A stretch of DNA of 64,000 bases from positions 248,001 to 312,000 of the forward strand of contig JADNRZ010000009.1 of assembly GCA_015501605.1 (NCBI GenBank), given 5' to 3'. The notes under the pieces are model-generated. The model ran no database searches. It was not told the DNA's origin and worked only from the letters and a program-made list of their open reading frames with translations. How positions within the stretch are numbered: the stretch's first letter is position 1; each line of letters starts with the position of its first letter. This document shows positions 46,868 through 59,344 of this stretch, one piece after another. The DNA is from Panaeolus papilionaceus. Taxonomy: Eukaryota; Basidiomycota; Agaricomycetes; Agaricales. Made by a program: the position numbers and the translations under genes.

Positions 46868-47700
46868 GGTCGCTGCAGGGAGATAGACGGTTATTGATTC
46901 TCCAGCTTTAAAGGTGTAAATGGATCCTAGAAATACAAAAGCTGGGGTAGGAAGAGGAGAGAATGTAGCAAACACAGAGAAATGTGAACACAGGGACAGT
47001 GACGCCAGGATTGAACTGTGTCACAACAAATCACAACAACGCGCTGGTGAGAAAAAACACGTCGCGTATCATCACACCCGACCAACAGTTCAACAATACA
47101 TATCATACATGAGGCAAACATGAGGCTGCTCAATACATGGTTCCAAAACCTTCTAAACTCCCTTGAATTGTCTTCCAAATCGTTTCTCATCGTTATCAGT
47201 ATTCCCCTGTAATCCTCCGCTTCTAACGTTTTGCCTCCGCGTTTGCCGATTTGTCAATTTCAATAAACGTGATCGCGTCGCGTGCTTGGCACTGCCACCG
47301 AGAGAATAAGAAGGACAACAACAACCTAAACTACGCTTCGAAACTCCACAATAAAGAACACAAGGTCAGTTAAAATCCCTCTGGTAACATTGATAGACGT
47401 GGTATACATTAAAGCCAGCTGTCTGTCCTTTCATACAACCAACAAGAACTTGTATGTAACAAACATACAATGGTCTTGAATCGCTTGTGATTTAAAATTA
47501 GTTCGGCGTGTATGTGGGGTTCATGTAATATTGATGTAATGGGAACCAGGGGGAATCGCCCAAGCGATATGAAACTTGCTTCGCGACAATATTCGTCAAT
47601 AAACTTAAATTAATCAGCATCGCTAGGAATAATATGTATCAGGTATCGAAGCGCTTCGAAGCGCCTTGACTGTTCATCGCTCAGTCTATGTATAATTCTG
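46868..47700. other. Kinase promoter and BBE-gene 3' flank
   Basis: Both neighbours are on the minus strand. No TATA box or repeat stands out. The 60-90 codon ORFs here are not supported. Confidence 0.4.
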
Positions 47701-50266
47701 CTATGGATGGCCGTCTACAAATAGCAAGAAAACCTCTGCGAGTTTTTGTTCCATCCGACTGTGAAGGCGAACTTGGTTAGGGTATGCATGAGGAAAAACA
47801 CATGTAACACATACCACACTGCCAGCAATCCAGGAGCTGTTGAGGATCACTAATAAACCGAGACACGATCAATCCCTTCATGAGCTGCGTTGAATAGATC
47901 AGTCAAACATACTATTTCTTCTTGATGCGCAAGAGCTCTTGGTAATGTTCACCCCAAAAGGCGACTGTTATAAAACAATGAACAACCGAACCACTTGACC
48001 GGAATATCGAATGAACTGTACCTTCATGGTTAGGCTCATACACATCTGCCTCATTCTGCAACATATGATCAGTGCCAAGCGAGTAAGATCAAATAATCAA
48101 GCTCACCAAATATGCAGCAGTAGGCGTAACCTTCCTCAGATTATCAATCGACGCACTCGCATCTCTGTACCTCTGTCTCTTCTGCTCCGCAGTTGCATTG
48201 ACGTCCCATGGCGCAACAATAGTAACATGATAGATACTCGACCTCCAAGCTTCAGTGACGCTCGTACCGCCAGTCGATGGAACGGACGCCGGGGCAGTCA
48301 TCAACATAATCAACCCTGGTGTTGCTGCATCCGCTGAGATGAGTGCCTGTACGGTCTCTTGTCGCTTCTGAGGGGTTTCAAAATTCGATTTGCTGATCAG
48401 TCTCGACGCAATTGCGAGACTTGTACCAACAGACTATATGGATCCGTCAGATTATTGAACAGTTTGAGTGAAGTCGATGAAAACTCACCGCAACAAAGTC
48501 TTTCGTAAAGACACTGAAAAAAACTCCCCAGCTCGGGAACGTGGTAACCACAAAACTGAGCCCATCCACGCCTTCGCTTTGCAATCTCTGACCCAAATCA
48601 ATCAGTGGCTTCATACTCTCCTTAGCCTGATCTGCTGTCAGCTTTGGATTTATCAAAACAGCAACATTCGCCATCGACCAGCCTCCCCAGCCGTCGTTCG
48701 ACCATTTGAGGCTGTTGTCTGCCATAATGGTCCATAATTCCTTAGTCAAAGTGGTGTTGGAGTTAAACTTCAGGATGACAGTCTGAAGCGTCACCGTCGG
48801 GGAAGTGAGAATAGATGCTTCGAGAACAACTCCGAATGTCCCTCCTCCACCTATCATATCGTCGATAAAACGCTCGAACCACATAAGGGAATACGACGTA
48901 CCTCCCCGAAGTGCGAAGAACAGATCCTTGTTCTGGCACTCATTCACAACTCGATATTTTCCATCCGGAGTGACAACTTTGTACTGAAGCTAAAGTAAAG
49001 CCATCGACATGAGCATCAGGCATTAAATCACTTTCATTTTGAAGAGAGTAAATGACATACCACACGATCAACGCCGAGTCCCATTGTATTTGATAGTCCT
49101 CCATGACCACCGCCTTGAAGCCATCCACCCGCAACACCAACTGCCTTATCCGCACCTTTTTGACATCGTCAGTCAAACTAAGTGTACGAAGAGTTTAGAA
49201 GAGAACTCGCCTCCCACGACTGTGAGGTTGTTAGCTTCGGCATAAGCATATGCTTCTCCCCATTGTACCCCAGCCTACGCAATTAGTTAGCTCCCCAATC
49301 TATCGAAGAGAATAAAAATTCATATACCCCCACTGTCATCGCTGGGTGGCTCGTCGTGCATCCCTCCGGGGTGAAAGCAGCGTCGTGTCGTATCTAGTGG
49401 ATACCATCATCGAGAGAATGGGGGAGTGTATTTTCAGTTTCATCCCTGTGAACCTCGCAGATATCTTTATGTCTAACCTCTTTCAAATGATGGGTCTGTA
49501 ACACAAAGTAAAACAACAGTCAAAGTCGTGTCCATCACTGGTTAGCGACAGCGTCTCAGCTGGATTGATGTCAAAAAATAAACGCACCCAAAGAGAGAGA
49601 GAACCAGGTGCGCTGCTACGTCCTTTGTAATCATGCTAACAATCACCAATATAAATCGACTTCTTGCCCGAAAAGTGAAGAAGTGTCGAATAAAGCTCAC
49701 CCCTGTGTTTTTGATAACCAATGGAACTTTGGTTCGCCTCGAGAATTCGAAAGCGTGGGATATATCGCTGGGTTTTTGTACTAAAATCTGTGGGCCGGGG
49801 TGCATATTAACTTCAAATGAACAGCGGAAATAGAACTAGTCAGATCCGCACAAATCGAGGCGAAGTACTTCCGACATGACACTGCGCAGCCGAAGTCATG
49901 CTCTGTGCGTCCCTCAGAAGACAATCCTCGCTCGTCGCCTGGCACGTCTCCCACTGAGGTTGAATGTACGCTGAGGGCTGGTCTGTTCTAGCAACTGGAC
50001 AAGGGATCGCGCGTTATGAAGAGCCCCCCAATTGCCAAAGAAGAAAACGCACGTTCATCGGTATACTCCTCTCTCACTGTCGTGCACTCTGTCGAATTGA
50101 ATGGATGCGAATAGCATGGCTCAGCGAACGGTTGAGCACGATATAGTCGTCCTTCAACGGCCTTTGATAAGTTATCCCACTCTCCTTGAAGCGCATCTCG
50201 AGCCTGATTAGCCTGTAGGGCATGGTATGTCGTTAATGTCGTAGTGAGGAGCTGTCCTAAAAGCAT
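47701..50266 (-). CDS. Secreted FAD-linked oxidase, BBE-like (PCMH-type FAD domain)
   Basis: Fifteen exons, total 1680 nt, 559 residues. Signal-like N terminus MLLGQLLTTTLTTYHALQA. FAD-binding motifs: YIQPQWETC, ILVQKPSDISHAFEFSRRTKVPLVIKNTGHDYKGRSSAPG split over exons (His about 141 is the candidate flavin-linking residue), AAFTPEGC, VQWGEAYAYAE, GGWLQGGGHG and RGGGGGTFGVV. The C-terminal berberine-bridge-type segment includes EPNHEVAFWGEHY and LLDCWQC. Exons: 50266-50053, 49970-49852, 49787-49701, 49635-49588, 49495-49478, 49393-49328, 49274-49211, 49155-49061, 48989-48902, 48850-48489, 48433-48107, 48055-48022, 47964-47913, 47849-47815, 47771-47701. The intron after 49211 uses a GC donor (GCGAGT). 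Substrate is unknown; relatives oxidise sugars, alcohols or secondary metabolites. Confidence 0.88.
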
Positions 50267-50348
50267 TTTGGGCTGTGAGGACGTCTGAATCGAATTAGGG
50301 TGTGGGCAGGGTATGGAAATGACGCACCGACGAAGCTAATCTCCTATT

Positions 50349-50356
50349 CTTATATA
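50349..50356 (-). promoter_or_regulatory. TATA box of BBE-like oxidase gene
   Basis: On the minus strand TATATAAG lies 83-90 bp before the ATG, just downstream of a GGGAGG-repeat tract (50358-50373 on the + strand as CCCTCC). Confidence 0.55.
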
Positions 50357-50373
50357 CCCCCTCCCTCCCTCCC

Positions 50374-51432
50374 AGTCGTGTCATCGCTACCTGAACTGAG
50401 ATTTCATTTATGTAACCCCCGGTACATCAAGGGAATGTCGAGCGATATCAACACAGGTGGACCTGTCAATTGACTCGCAACCGAACCTCATGCGAAGAGT
50501 GACGGTGATTGCTCGGCCGGGATTAGATAGTGGCCTGCTTCCTTGTATGATAATGCACAGTAAACGACGTTATTTTTAGAATTTGGTTACTCCAAGTCTC
50601 CAACTGATCAATGAGAAATCCTTCAAGGATCCAGACCATGATTGCACCAGATCCACAATTGAGTTCGGCTGTGCTAACCCTCGTATGCTGTCAGTTCGAG
50701 CGGCGGGTCTCGAGCATGTTGGTGGTCCCGGTGTAATCTCGAGTACATATGGTGCGTGTGTATGACCATCCTGGGGACCTCGCAAAAAACGACAATGCGA
50801 TGTTGTGGCGTTGTGCCAAGAGGTCCATGAATCACCCAGTCAAACTGTCGAAGCCAGCGATGATCCACACTCTCAGGGTTAAACCCATATCCCAATCCGG
50901 ATAATACCTAGATCAATGAGTATTGACAATCCTTCTCTTGATTTCATCCGTCTCTAACGCCTCTATGACACACTGGACCTCTAGCTGCGATGCTTAAAAT
51001 AACGTATTCGCTTCACTGTCCCGGACTAGATATAATTAAACGCCAGAAATAACATGCTGGCGCAAAAGCCGTACTGCTCGCTAGATGCTTATCCGGTGCT
51101 TCCATTTCTGCGAAAGGGGGTCAAAAACACCACTTCACCTCAGTACGTGTTTCTCATCTGCGCTCACTGTACATCTGCAGCAACACAAGAAAATTTTGTG
51201 TTTCATGGTAAGTTTCAAGTAGTGGATTGGAAAGAGTAAGTCACGGGCCTGCCAGTTCAGCGCTAAAAGCGTTCCACTGATGACGTAGAGGCTCGGCGAC
51301 ATCGCCCTGTTTAGATCAGCGCTCAGGAATGGCATGCAGAGGCGGACACATATATCTTTTGATATTCAACGCACATGATGGAGCCATGAATTCTATTGGA
51401 CCTGCATTGCAGGATACTATCAACACTGCCCC
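50374..51432. other. Intergenic, no supported gene
   Basis: Several 60-75 codon ORFs overlap on both strands with no domain, start context or splice support. I see no RNA gene. Confidence 0.45.
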
Positions 51433-52630
51433 TCACACCTCCAACCCCACCCCGGCGTCCTTCAGTATCCGATACAGCCCATGCTGTTCTCCCAAAGCAT
51501 AAGTCAAAGTTCTTCTCTCAAACACACCAAGTCCTTCATCAGGATCAAGCTCAAGCAACGAAATGACATCATCTAGGAGATGAGCGTGTCCAACGAGCAT
51601 CCCCCATCCGCCGGCTTGATAATTCGCATTGACTATGTGCACGTGGAAATGAACTAGAGAATCCTACATTCAGAACCCCGCAGATTTTTAGATGGAACAG
51701 TCAGATACTCACAATACGTAGGTTGATAATGGATCAACATTCTCAATGACTTTACACCCCATTTCCTTGACGCAACGTCGAGCGCTTCCGTCCTTATCGC
51801 TTTTAGTAATCCTAGATGACGTTTCCTAAGCGAGCGCAAGCTGAGGATCGAAGGGTCCCGAACGATAGCCAGAAGGTACAGCGACGTGAGGGTTTGCATG
51901 TCCCATTTGATATCCGGCACGATTAAAAATTGATCAGATGAGAACAACACTTTCTCTTTCTGCGAGACACCAGTGAGGATATCGTAGACCCTAAATCAAG
52001 GATCAATGACGAAATTGCTCAATCATTAATATATAAAACAGAAATAGAACGTGCTTCTCGCCATTTATTTCTAGACGGAGGAAACGATTGAATGTAGGGT
52101 TTAACCAGAGTTACGTAAGTCTCTGGTGTTTCGCTGACCATGACAAATTCTTGCTTCGAATACTGAAAGCATCAGGCATCGGCGCTTAGCATGTATCGAC
52201 CAGCGCCCAGTATTATGGTAAACTTGCCTTCCGAATATGAGCATCCGTAGCGGGCCATATGATATTGACCTTGAGGTCTTGCTCTCTATCACTTCCAAGC
52301 CAGGCTGAGAAGGAAGTGTGCTGTTCAAATGTCAGATCCATGGCATATGATAAAACAAAAATTCGATATACAGACATCAGCGACCTGGTCAAGTTCAGCA
52401 CGTTGAACCGAACCACTCCGTCCCAAAAATTGAGAAGCTGTCGAAACATTCAACGCAGTCTTTTCGAACCTTATGATCGCGTTCACAGGGGTCTTGCCAT
52501 CTGAATCCAGCAAATAGGGGAATGACCCCAGAACCAACAGAAAACGCGAATCGGGACCCTCCTCAATCAATCGCCCAAACTTGAACTTGTTAAGATCTTC
52601 GAGGGAGCCCAGGTTCATTGGATCCGTCAT
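51433..52630 (-). CDS. DCS1: Scavenger mRNA-decapping enzyme DcpS (HIT family)
   Basis: Hydrolyses m7GpppN cap remnants left after 3'-5' mRNA decay; cytoplasmic and nuclear. Five exons (52630-52385, 52320-52228, 52162-52077, 51990-51713, 51653-51433) total 924 nt, 307 residues. The N-terminal swapped domain includes FLLVLGSFPYLL and NAIIRFEKTA. The C-terminal HIT domain includes PDIKWDMQTLTSLYLLAIVRD, LRSLRKRHLGLLKAI, HYQPTY and the triad HFHVH (H236, H238, H240), then IVNANYQAGG, VGHAHLLDDVISLLELDP and YALGEQHGLYR. The second intron is GC-AG with a consensus GCAAGT donor (52227). The third intron donor (GTCTAG) is the weakest junction but is the one that keeps frame. Length matches fungal Dcs1. 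Confidence 0.9.
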
Positions 52631-52801
52631 GGTCTGTTAGGGATCGATTACAAGCACTGAACTTCGCAGAAAAACCTAACTTTATCCACCTTCACGTGAA
52701 CGTTCAGATATACAATTCGCAATTTAAAAATAGGAAGAAATAAATCAGTAATATACAGGGTTCGAACGATGAGGGTATACAGCATTTTAAGCATACAGCA
52801 C

Positions 52802-54733
52802 CTATCCCTCCAAGAACGGCTGCATAAACCGCTCAACACCTGGTGCATTAATCCCACCCTTCACATCTTCCTCGATCTCAACATAAATTCTCTTGTTCTG
52901 CTTCTTGAACAGCTTCCGAAGACGCAACAAAAACGCTTTCATTGTCTTGCTCTCCTCATGGAGTCGGAACTCAGGGTTATCGTCCCGAGCCTTGATCCTA
53001 AACAATAGCGTCAAAGATTCAAGCTCAACGTGGCCCTCGACGAGCATTCCTTGGAATACTTGAGGCGCGAGGTCCTCCGTTCTCTCTTTGTAGAGGTTGA
53101 GGATTAGCTGCTGGAGCGATTCTTCGTGGCTTTCAGACAACTCCGGGGTGAGCAGTCCCGTTGGCATAAATTGGAGTGTCAGATGTCGTAGACCGGGCAT
53201 CATACGCATTCCGTGAGGATAGACAGCCTGAATGATATGGTAGAGGGATGGGACCTGCAAGTACGACATGGTCAAAGTGAATGATTTGACACTCCGAGCA
53301 ATGCCAGGCAGCAAAACCAATGGCTTTGCATTATCCGACATGGTATCCGCCTGCTGCAAGTTCAAAGTTTCGAGAGAAGGGAACAACGTTTCAGCAAACG
53401 TTATCAGGGGTTCAGAGGAGTATGCATGAAGTTTGCATCCGGAATTTACGTAGACGGTGTGTTTCTTGAGGTTTGGTATTTGAAGACTCCAATAGGGGCG
53501 AAGAATATCGTTGGTGAATCGGACAAGCGTGACGCTGAGCTCCTTGATATTGGGGTGAACGAGCGCTTTATTCTTCAGGTGAGGACTTGCGTCCATGAGA
53601 TGGAACCATGCTGCTTCAAGGTTGGGGCAGATTCTTAAGACGTTCTGCCAGGTGATCGCGCAAAGTGTTGGTCCCATGTAGAGTCGCGTCATGTTGGTCC
53701 AGGAGTCGCTCGTCTGTGGTGTGAAGCTGGCCCACGCATTGCTCGACTGCGGGTTAAGGCCCAGGATATTCCCTAAGTCAAGCGGGAACGCCTCTGAATC
53801 TTCGTCGTTAGTTCTGTCCAGCCAGAGCCGTTGGATAGTTGACTGCAACTCCAGAAACTTGGGAAGCGTTTTTGCGCCGAGAAGACCCTCTCCGGTTTTA
53901 TTAAGGCCCTCCCAAAGAAGGGCTACAGAGCCTAGCTTGGGAATTTCTGTGCCCCGTTTCTCGACGGCCCTCATTACTTGCAAGAGAGACAGTGGCTTGG
54001 GACCCTTGAGCGTAAGCCGTGTCAGACGCTCCCGGTCCGTCCACGTAGACAACAACCAGTTGAGAGCACGAATGAAACCCTCCTTATCATGATTGCGCAT
54101 TTCTCCCCTCAAGGTAGGCACCTCCTCCTCGAGCTCGCTCTCAGAGTCCTCTGCATACTCTACACACGAGATATCTTTCAAGACAAGCGACAAGGATTGG
54201 GAACCAGATCGGCGGCCGAAGTGCGACAAGTGTTTCTTGAAACGATCCAAGGTTCTTGATCCCCATTCACTGGCTGAAAATCGGATATCACGCCAGCAGT
54301 TGGGGCTGTGTGGGATGGTAGCATGGAAGACGCGAGAGGTTTTGGCGAGGACGCATGGGAAGTGAGGTGGGGCGTTCTTTCCTTTGGGCTCAAGAGAGAG
54401 ATCGACAGGGCAGCGCTCAGTCAACTGATAAATGATGTCGTCTGGGAGGCGCCGGAAGGGAGACAAGATAACGTCGCAAACGAAGGTCTGCTTATCGAGA
54501 GTTTCGTAGTCTTTGTCCAGTTTCTTGATCTCTTCAAGGAGCATGTTGTACTTTTCCCTCAACTCGTCTTGCTTTCCTCTGATCGACTGCTTGCGGGTCA
54601 AAAGGGGGTCTTGGAAAATCTTGATCACACATTCGGTTTTCCAATCCGCAGGATTATTGTGAGAAAGAAGTGGAATGAACGATTTAGGTATTTCGACGGT
54701 TTGCTGATGGTTGGAAGATAAGGTCAAGTCCAT
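52802..54733 (-). CDS. F-box-like protein with LRR-type C-terminal region
   Basis: Single long exon, 643 residues from ATG 54733; an upstream in-frame ATG at 54940 would add 69. A coiled-coil-like segment (RGKQDELREKYNMLLEEIKKL...) precedes an F-box-like motif, SPFRRLPDDIIYQLTERCPVDLS...CVLAKTSRVFHATIPHSPNCWRDI (about residues 87-140). This arrangement is common in Agaricomycete F-box expansions, where the motif would recruit Skp1/SCF ubiquitin ligases. The remaining 500 residues have irregular leucine-rich repeats with conserved spacing of LxxLxL strands. The substrate is unknown. Confidence 0.75.
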   Translation of the reverse strand: MDLTLSSNHQQTVEIPKSFIPLLSHNNPADWKTECVIKIFQDPLLTRKQSIRGKQDELREKYNMLLEEIKKLDKDYETLDKQTFVCDVILSPFRRLPDDIIYQLTERCPVDLSLEPKGKNAPPHFPCVLAKTSRVFHATIPHSPNCWRDIRFSASEWGSRTLDRFKKHLSHFGRRSGSQSLSLVLKDISCVEYAEDSESELEEEVPTLRGEMRNHDKEGFIRALNWLLSTWTDRERLTRLTLKGPKPLSLLQVMRAVEKRGTEIPKLGSVALLWEGLNKTGEGLLGAKTLPKFLELQSTIQRLWLDRTNDEDSEAFPLDLGNILGLNPQSSNAWASFTPQTSDSWTNMTRLYMGPTLCAITWQNVLRICPNLEAAWFHLMDASPHLKNKALVHPNIKELSVTLVRFTNDILRPYWSLQIPNLKKHTVYVNSGCKLHAYSSEPLITFAETLFPSLETLNLQQADTMSDNAKPLVLLPGIARSVKSFTLTMSYLQVPSLYHIIQAVYPHGMRMMPGLRHLTLQFMPTGLLTPELSESHEESLQQLILNLYKERTEDLAPQVFQGMLVEGHVELESLTLLFRIKARDDNPEFRLHEESKTMKAFLLRLRKLFKKQNKRIYVEIEEDVKGGINAPGVERFMQPFLEG

Positions 54734-55303
54734 CCTCAGGCAAACGCTTTGCAAGACAAACCGTTTCGAGTCCCTTTGGCCATGGTACCCTTCGATGGAC
54801 TTTATGTTGAGGTCCAAACTTTTCCATCGTTTAAACTCTTTCTGCTCCATTGAATATCGTAGGAATATCAGGATTCGACCTTTGCGAAAGCACTCACCGA
54901 TGTGGTTCAAGTCCAAAGTTGATTCGCCCCTAAAATTCAATCAGAAGATTTAATTTGACACCAACCGGCACGTGTTCGGATATTGACACGAGGGCCATGT
55001 CGCCAGGTCTTGGCTGTTTGCACTCATTCTTTCAATTGCTTCCAACCCAGCCTAGGCTCCAAGCTCCAAGATCTGGCTCCTCGTAATCGCACATCTTTCA
55101 AGGGCTGATATAAGGCTTTTGCTTGGAGTAGACTGTCAGCTCACGAATATTGCTCTGAATGTTCACTATCGTACTGCAGTGGCAGCACCCTATTTCATGG
55201 GTAGATATTTTGAGGAGCTATGCAACTTCATGTAGGTTCAAAACCCAATTCTGCCTTCTTGACTAAGTAAGATATAGTCACTGTCCTTCCAGTCTTCGCC
55301 TGG
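54734..55303. other. Divergent intergenic region
   Basis: 5' flank of the F-box-like gene and of the adjacent relic. No clear element is seen. Confidence 0.35.
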
Positions 55304-56455
55304 TTGTTCATCAAGTCCATGAGTTGGTTTTCAGAGATGACCCACAGTAAATTCTGCGCGCCCTACGGAAATCTGACTATTCCTGGGTACCCCCTGTATC
55401 CACGAATGCTCTTCAGTTCTAAACACCGAGGTCTGCGGAAATATTACAAAGTGCTTTTACAACGAGTTCCTGACATGGAAACCATCCAAGCCATCACCTT
55501 TCGCTTTGCCAAATCATATGCTCGGATTGGCCAAAGCTATAACCAACCATACCTTCAGCGTAAAATGGAAATCTGCCGTGCAAGCGTAACTACTCGACCC
55601 TCCTAGATCACCCGTCTGTCAATTCAAACGAATTTGCACACCATATTTCCATATTGGCCCACCGATATCGTTTTGCCAAACTTGACGAAGCTCTCCATTA
55701 AAGTCGACATCAACCAGAGTGACACAGGCGACAAGCGGCCCATCTTTAACTTGGTCGATGCCCTCATCAATACGCACAGAGCATCTCTTGAAGAGCTTCA
55801 GCTCACTCATGCATCACACGTAGGGCTGAAGGACATGCTACCTGGCCTAAAGCACCTGCCGCAGCTGCGAAGGTTCTATTTGTACTGGTTTTTGCGTGTT
55901 TCTCGAGCTGAGTGGCAAGAAGTTACCCAGTTTATGAACAACAACGCAGCTTGGCTCATTGAACTTCGGTTGCGTCTCATTTTACACCATCTTTGGCGTT
56001 GGCACGATTTTGGCGACCCATCAGGCGATTTTTCTCGAGCTGCCGCTGTTATTGTGTTAAACAGCTACTTTGGTTTGACATTCCCCTCTCTTCGCCGCTT
56101 TTCTCTGTGCTTTAGGAGCGCCTTGGCCGGCCATGTGGAACCTGTGTGCAGCTTTTTACAGTGTCACTCCGACCAACTGCATTCCCTCACTCTTTTACCT
56201 CCGGGAAATAGCCCCAGGCAACACTTTTCGCTGAACGTCATCTCCATGTTCAATTCGACAGGAGGGGAACCAGACCTTTCTTGTCGTTCTCGCTACTCCA
56301 AGAACTTGAGATCTACTGCACTGCTCTCACTCTCTCGACACTATCTTTCTTTGCCTATTCACTCCCGCTCCTTCAACACCTTCACATTGATGGTCTTTTA
56401 TCCTGATCGTTTCATCAGTGGGTGGCAGGTCCCTCGTTCGTATGTTGAGCATTGA
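55304..56455 (+). pseudogene. F-box/LRR-type relic with in-frame stop
   Basis: Two ORFs (55304-55606 and 55634-56455) lie in the same frame, separated by one TAG and nine codons. Both read as LRR-like sequence (VLPNLTKLSIKVDI, SLEELQLTHASHVGLKDML, LPQLRRFYLYWF, FPSLRRFSLCF). The 5' F-box portion is not visible and no plausible intron removes the stop; the candidate donors leave introns under 30 nt. It is probably a decayed relative of the F-box/LRR families around it. A missed upstream exon with readthrough cannot be excluded. Confidence 0.5.
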
Positions 56456-56687
56456 CTTTCAAATCCCTTGAAACACAGGCTGTGCCAGAATAAACCGAAC
56501 AATCTCTGTGTTCATGTGTGCTGCCTAATATGATGCTTTCGGGCGTTAGGAGCAGGGGATCTGTGGACAAGCACCTTGGACTGGTTGAAAACTGACGATT
56601 GTGAATCCTCGAGAACCATGTATCGCGCCTGATTATTATACAGAATGACACACATAGCGATTAAGAACTACGTATATATATGTAGGC

Positions 56688-59344
56688 TTACATATTATTG
56701 GAAGGGTGTATGATTATAGTAAGCGACTCATGCGACTGGTTTTCGGGTGGTGCCTTTGTGGTACTGCTATGGACGGATATATCTAGTGATTTAGAGGGTG
56801 CTTCTATCCTTCCGAGATCGACGTCCGCCAATTTTTTTTCTCTATCATACGTTGGATGTGCATCGGATGTGGCGTTCGAACTCGATGAGCCGATTGAGGC
56901 CACGTCCAATTTTGCATCACTGGGGCCCACAGGATCAGACGACATAGATTTTATCTCGTCAGCATCGACGACTCCTTCCTCACTGAGATCGCTAGCATTG
57001 TCTAGTTTCAGAAATAACGCAAAAATTAATTGATACCACAGCAGCACGTATGGAAGAAATAATGATGGCATACCAGGTTCGACTGCATTTCTCGAGTGAT
57101 GTCCGTGCGCCAAGCGGTTCCTCTTCCTTGCGAGACGCTTGACTCTATCCCGATTGTGCGCAAGGGTTAGAAACTTGGAATCCGAGTCGGGGAAACACTC
57201 CAACAGGAGCTCATCCCATGCTTCTAGGCGTCCTTCAGACTTTGAGTGACTTTTCATTATATCGCCCCACAGTTCCTGACCTCGAGGATCGCTTGCCAGC
57301 TTCTCCAGTATAGAGAGAAAGGCTGGCCTTTGCATGAGCCTGGTATTGACCTCCATAGATTCCTGTTTGGCAAATATGGGGTCCATAATTTCCCGCAGAA
57401 GATTGTCTGCTTCGGTCTCTCTGACTGACATATCTTCATGTGGAAGGTGAAATCGACATTTTAGCAGGTTGTTGAGTAGCCCAAGAATGTCGTCGACAAT
57501 GTCAAAAGCAGCTCGTCCAGTGCTGTCAAATATATAGCGTACAAGTTCAGACGACGACTGTCGCTGCCAATGATAGATGCTGATGCGATCCTCCACGTCA
57601 TAGGTGGGATCGAAGCCGTCTCCTTGCAGTGATATGAGATACCCAAATACCCATAGCTCGGGATGAAGTGGGACATCATATCCTGTAAACGCATCAGAAA
57701 GAAAACTTGTGGGGAATGAGAGAACGGTTAAGATCAAAAGAAGGACATACGAGGTTCCGCCATGGTTCTCACAGTTCCCCATAATGACAGGCGGGAAGGA
57801 ACCATGCATACCTCAGGGAGCTCGGGGGGAAATTGGTAAGTCATGGATCGCAGCAATAATTCTTGTTGATAAAGGTGAATATGATGATCATCGAGGACAT
57901 GGTATTTTTGAACCCAGTCGATTAGGGTAGCTGATAGCAGGTGTTTGGTTTCCTCTTGTCCAATTTTATCTGGAGCTGTGGATTGAGGTGAACCGGAGAA
58001 CTTGGTTATGAGCGGCAATTCATCTTTCCCGTTAATTGCGATGAGCGCATGCTTCATTTCTTCGATATCGAGGGTCTGAAAGCAATGAAAAATATGATAT
58101 ACTGATTCGGTATTGATAAAACTTTTGATTATCCATCCAAGCATGGAACCCTGGTGATTCTGTGAGTATAACAGACGCCGGGAGGGAATATTTGCTATTT
58201 GTAACCAATCAGCAGCTTCCAGGCATCGTAGTGTCAGAATCCGGCCAGAATTGCATAGAAGCCGGCGGTCCCGGGGCTTAAAAAGCGATAAGATGCCGTA
58301 GTAGGTCTTGGTAAAAAACAAAACGATATGCACCAAGCGTAGTGACTGTGATGAGTGATAAGCACTGAATGAGCAGAAGGAAGGGTCTGAGGCTTGGGCA
58401 AAGGATATAATAGTTCGGATCATGGAGATACTGGGAGCCACCATGGTGAACAGGACAAATGAAAGAATCGCTACAACAAGCAAGGAAATGACGATCGCGA
58501 CAGTGTTGTTTAACAAGTGCAAGAAGTCTATCAGTGCGATAAAGAAAATGATGAGGGATGCTTGCAAAATAAGGGGTAGAGCCGATATAATCGCGGGGAC
58601 CTTCCAAGTCATGAGACCCTCGTAGCGCGCATGACGGGAGGATAGATATACTTTGTGAGATCTGTGGTCGGTTTGTTTGTAGGACCTAATCCACTGCAAC
58701 GTAATGATGCCTACAAGAGCTGTTCCAAGACTGAGGGTGAGACTGAAGTAAATGAGGGCATTGATTCGAACAGACTGAGAAGAGGAGTTTCGGTTTTGGA
58801 ATGGTGTAGCTATGGTGCTGGCGATGTCATTATTCCCAAGCTGACTTGAGATTTTTGCCAGGAGCAGGACGGACGCGACAGCTGGATCGGGTTGTAGGAG
58901 CTTCTGGGATTCAACTGCGAACGAAGTAACGACTGCTGAGAACAAACCAGCCTGGTCCAAGTTTAACATTAATACATGAGCCTGGTTTTACACCCAGAAT
59001 ACTGGGACTTTTGTGAGAGCCCAATCACGCACCAACAACAAAGTGTTCTGTACCTCCTCAACCCATGCACTACACATGCCCTCGTCAGAATCCTTGACTA
59101 TCTGGGAAACCTTGGCCCAAGGATCGCCTTGCACCTCTGGAAACGGGAACGTGAATGGTTCGTCGGGCTTCTTGAAGGGGTTGATCGGCAACCAGTCTGG
59201 GTAGTCGGTACCGTCGAACTTGCATTGGCCACGGGGAGCAGGTCCCTTTCCCCCTTGGTTTGCGCTAGCACTGGATGCAGTGTTGACGCCTGGGGAACGC
59301 TGGTTAGACGCCGAAGAAGGTGTCTCGTCTCCCATGTCCTCCAC
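56688..59344 (-). CDS. DUF6535-type membrane protein
   Basis: Four exons (59344-59033, 58981-57751, 57682-57074, 57001-56688) total 2466 nt, 821 residues. After a polar N terminus, the region W-EEVQNTLLL...NLDQAGLFSAVVTSFAVESQKLLQPDPA resembles the start of DUF6535. It continues with SVRINALIYFSLTLSLGTALVGIITLQWIRSY, MTWKVPAIISALPLILQASLIIFFIALIDFL and VAIVISLLVVAILSFVLFTMVAPS (about 110-300), that is, four membrane segments. The remaining 500 residues are helical and soluble, then Ser/Thr-rich. Function is unknown; the family is restricted largely to Agaricomycetes and often exp­anded there (family knowledge). The joins at 57751/57682 and 57074/57001 are phase-consistent. Confidence 0.8.

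Noticed and set aside
50576..50895. Overlapping 60-73 codon ORFs on both strands
   Set aside because: There are no recognisable motifs, and overlap in several frames is typical of chance openness.
52755..52770. GGGTTCGAAC, resembling a tRNA B-box
   Set aside because: No cloverleaf or A-box can be formed around it.
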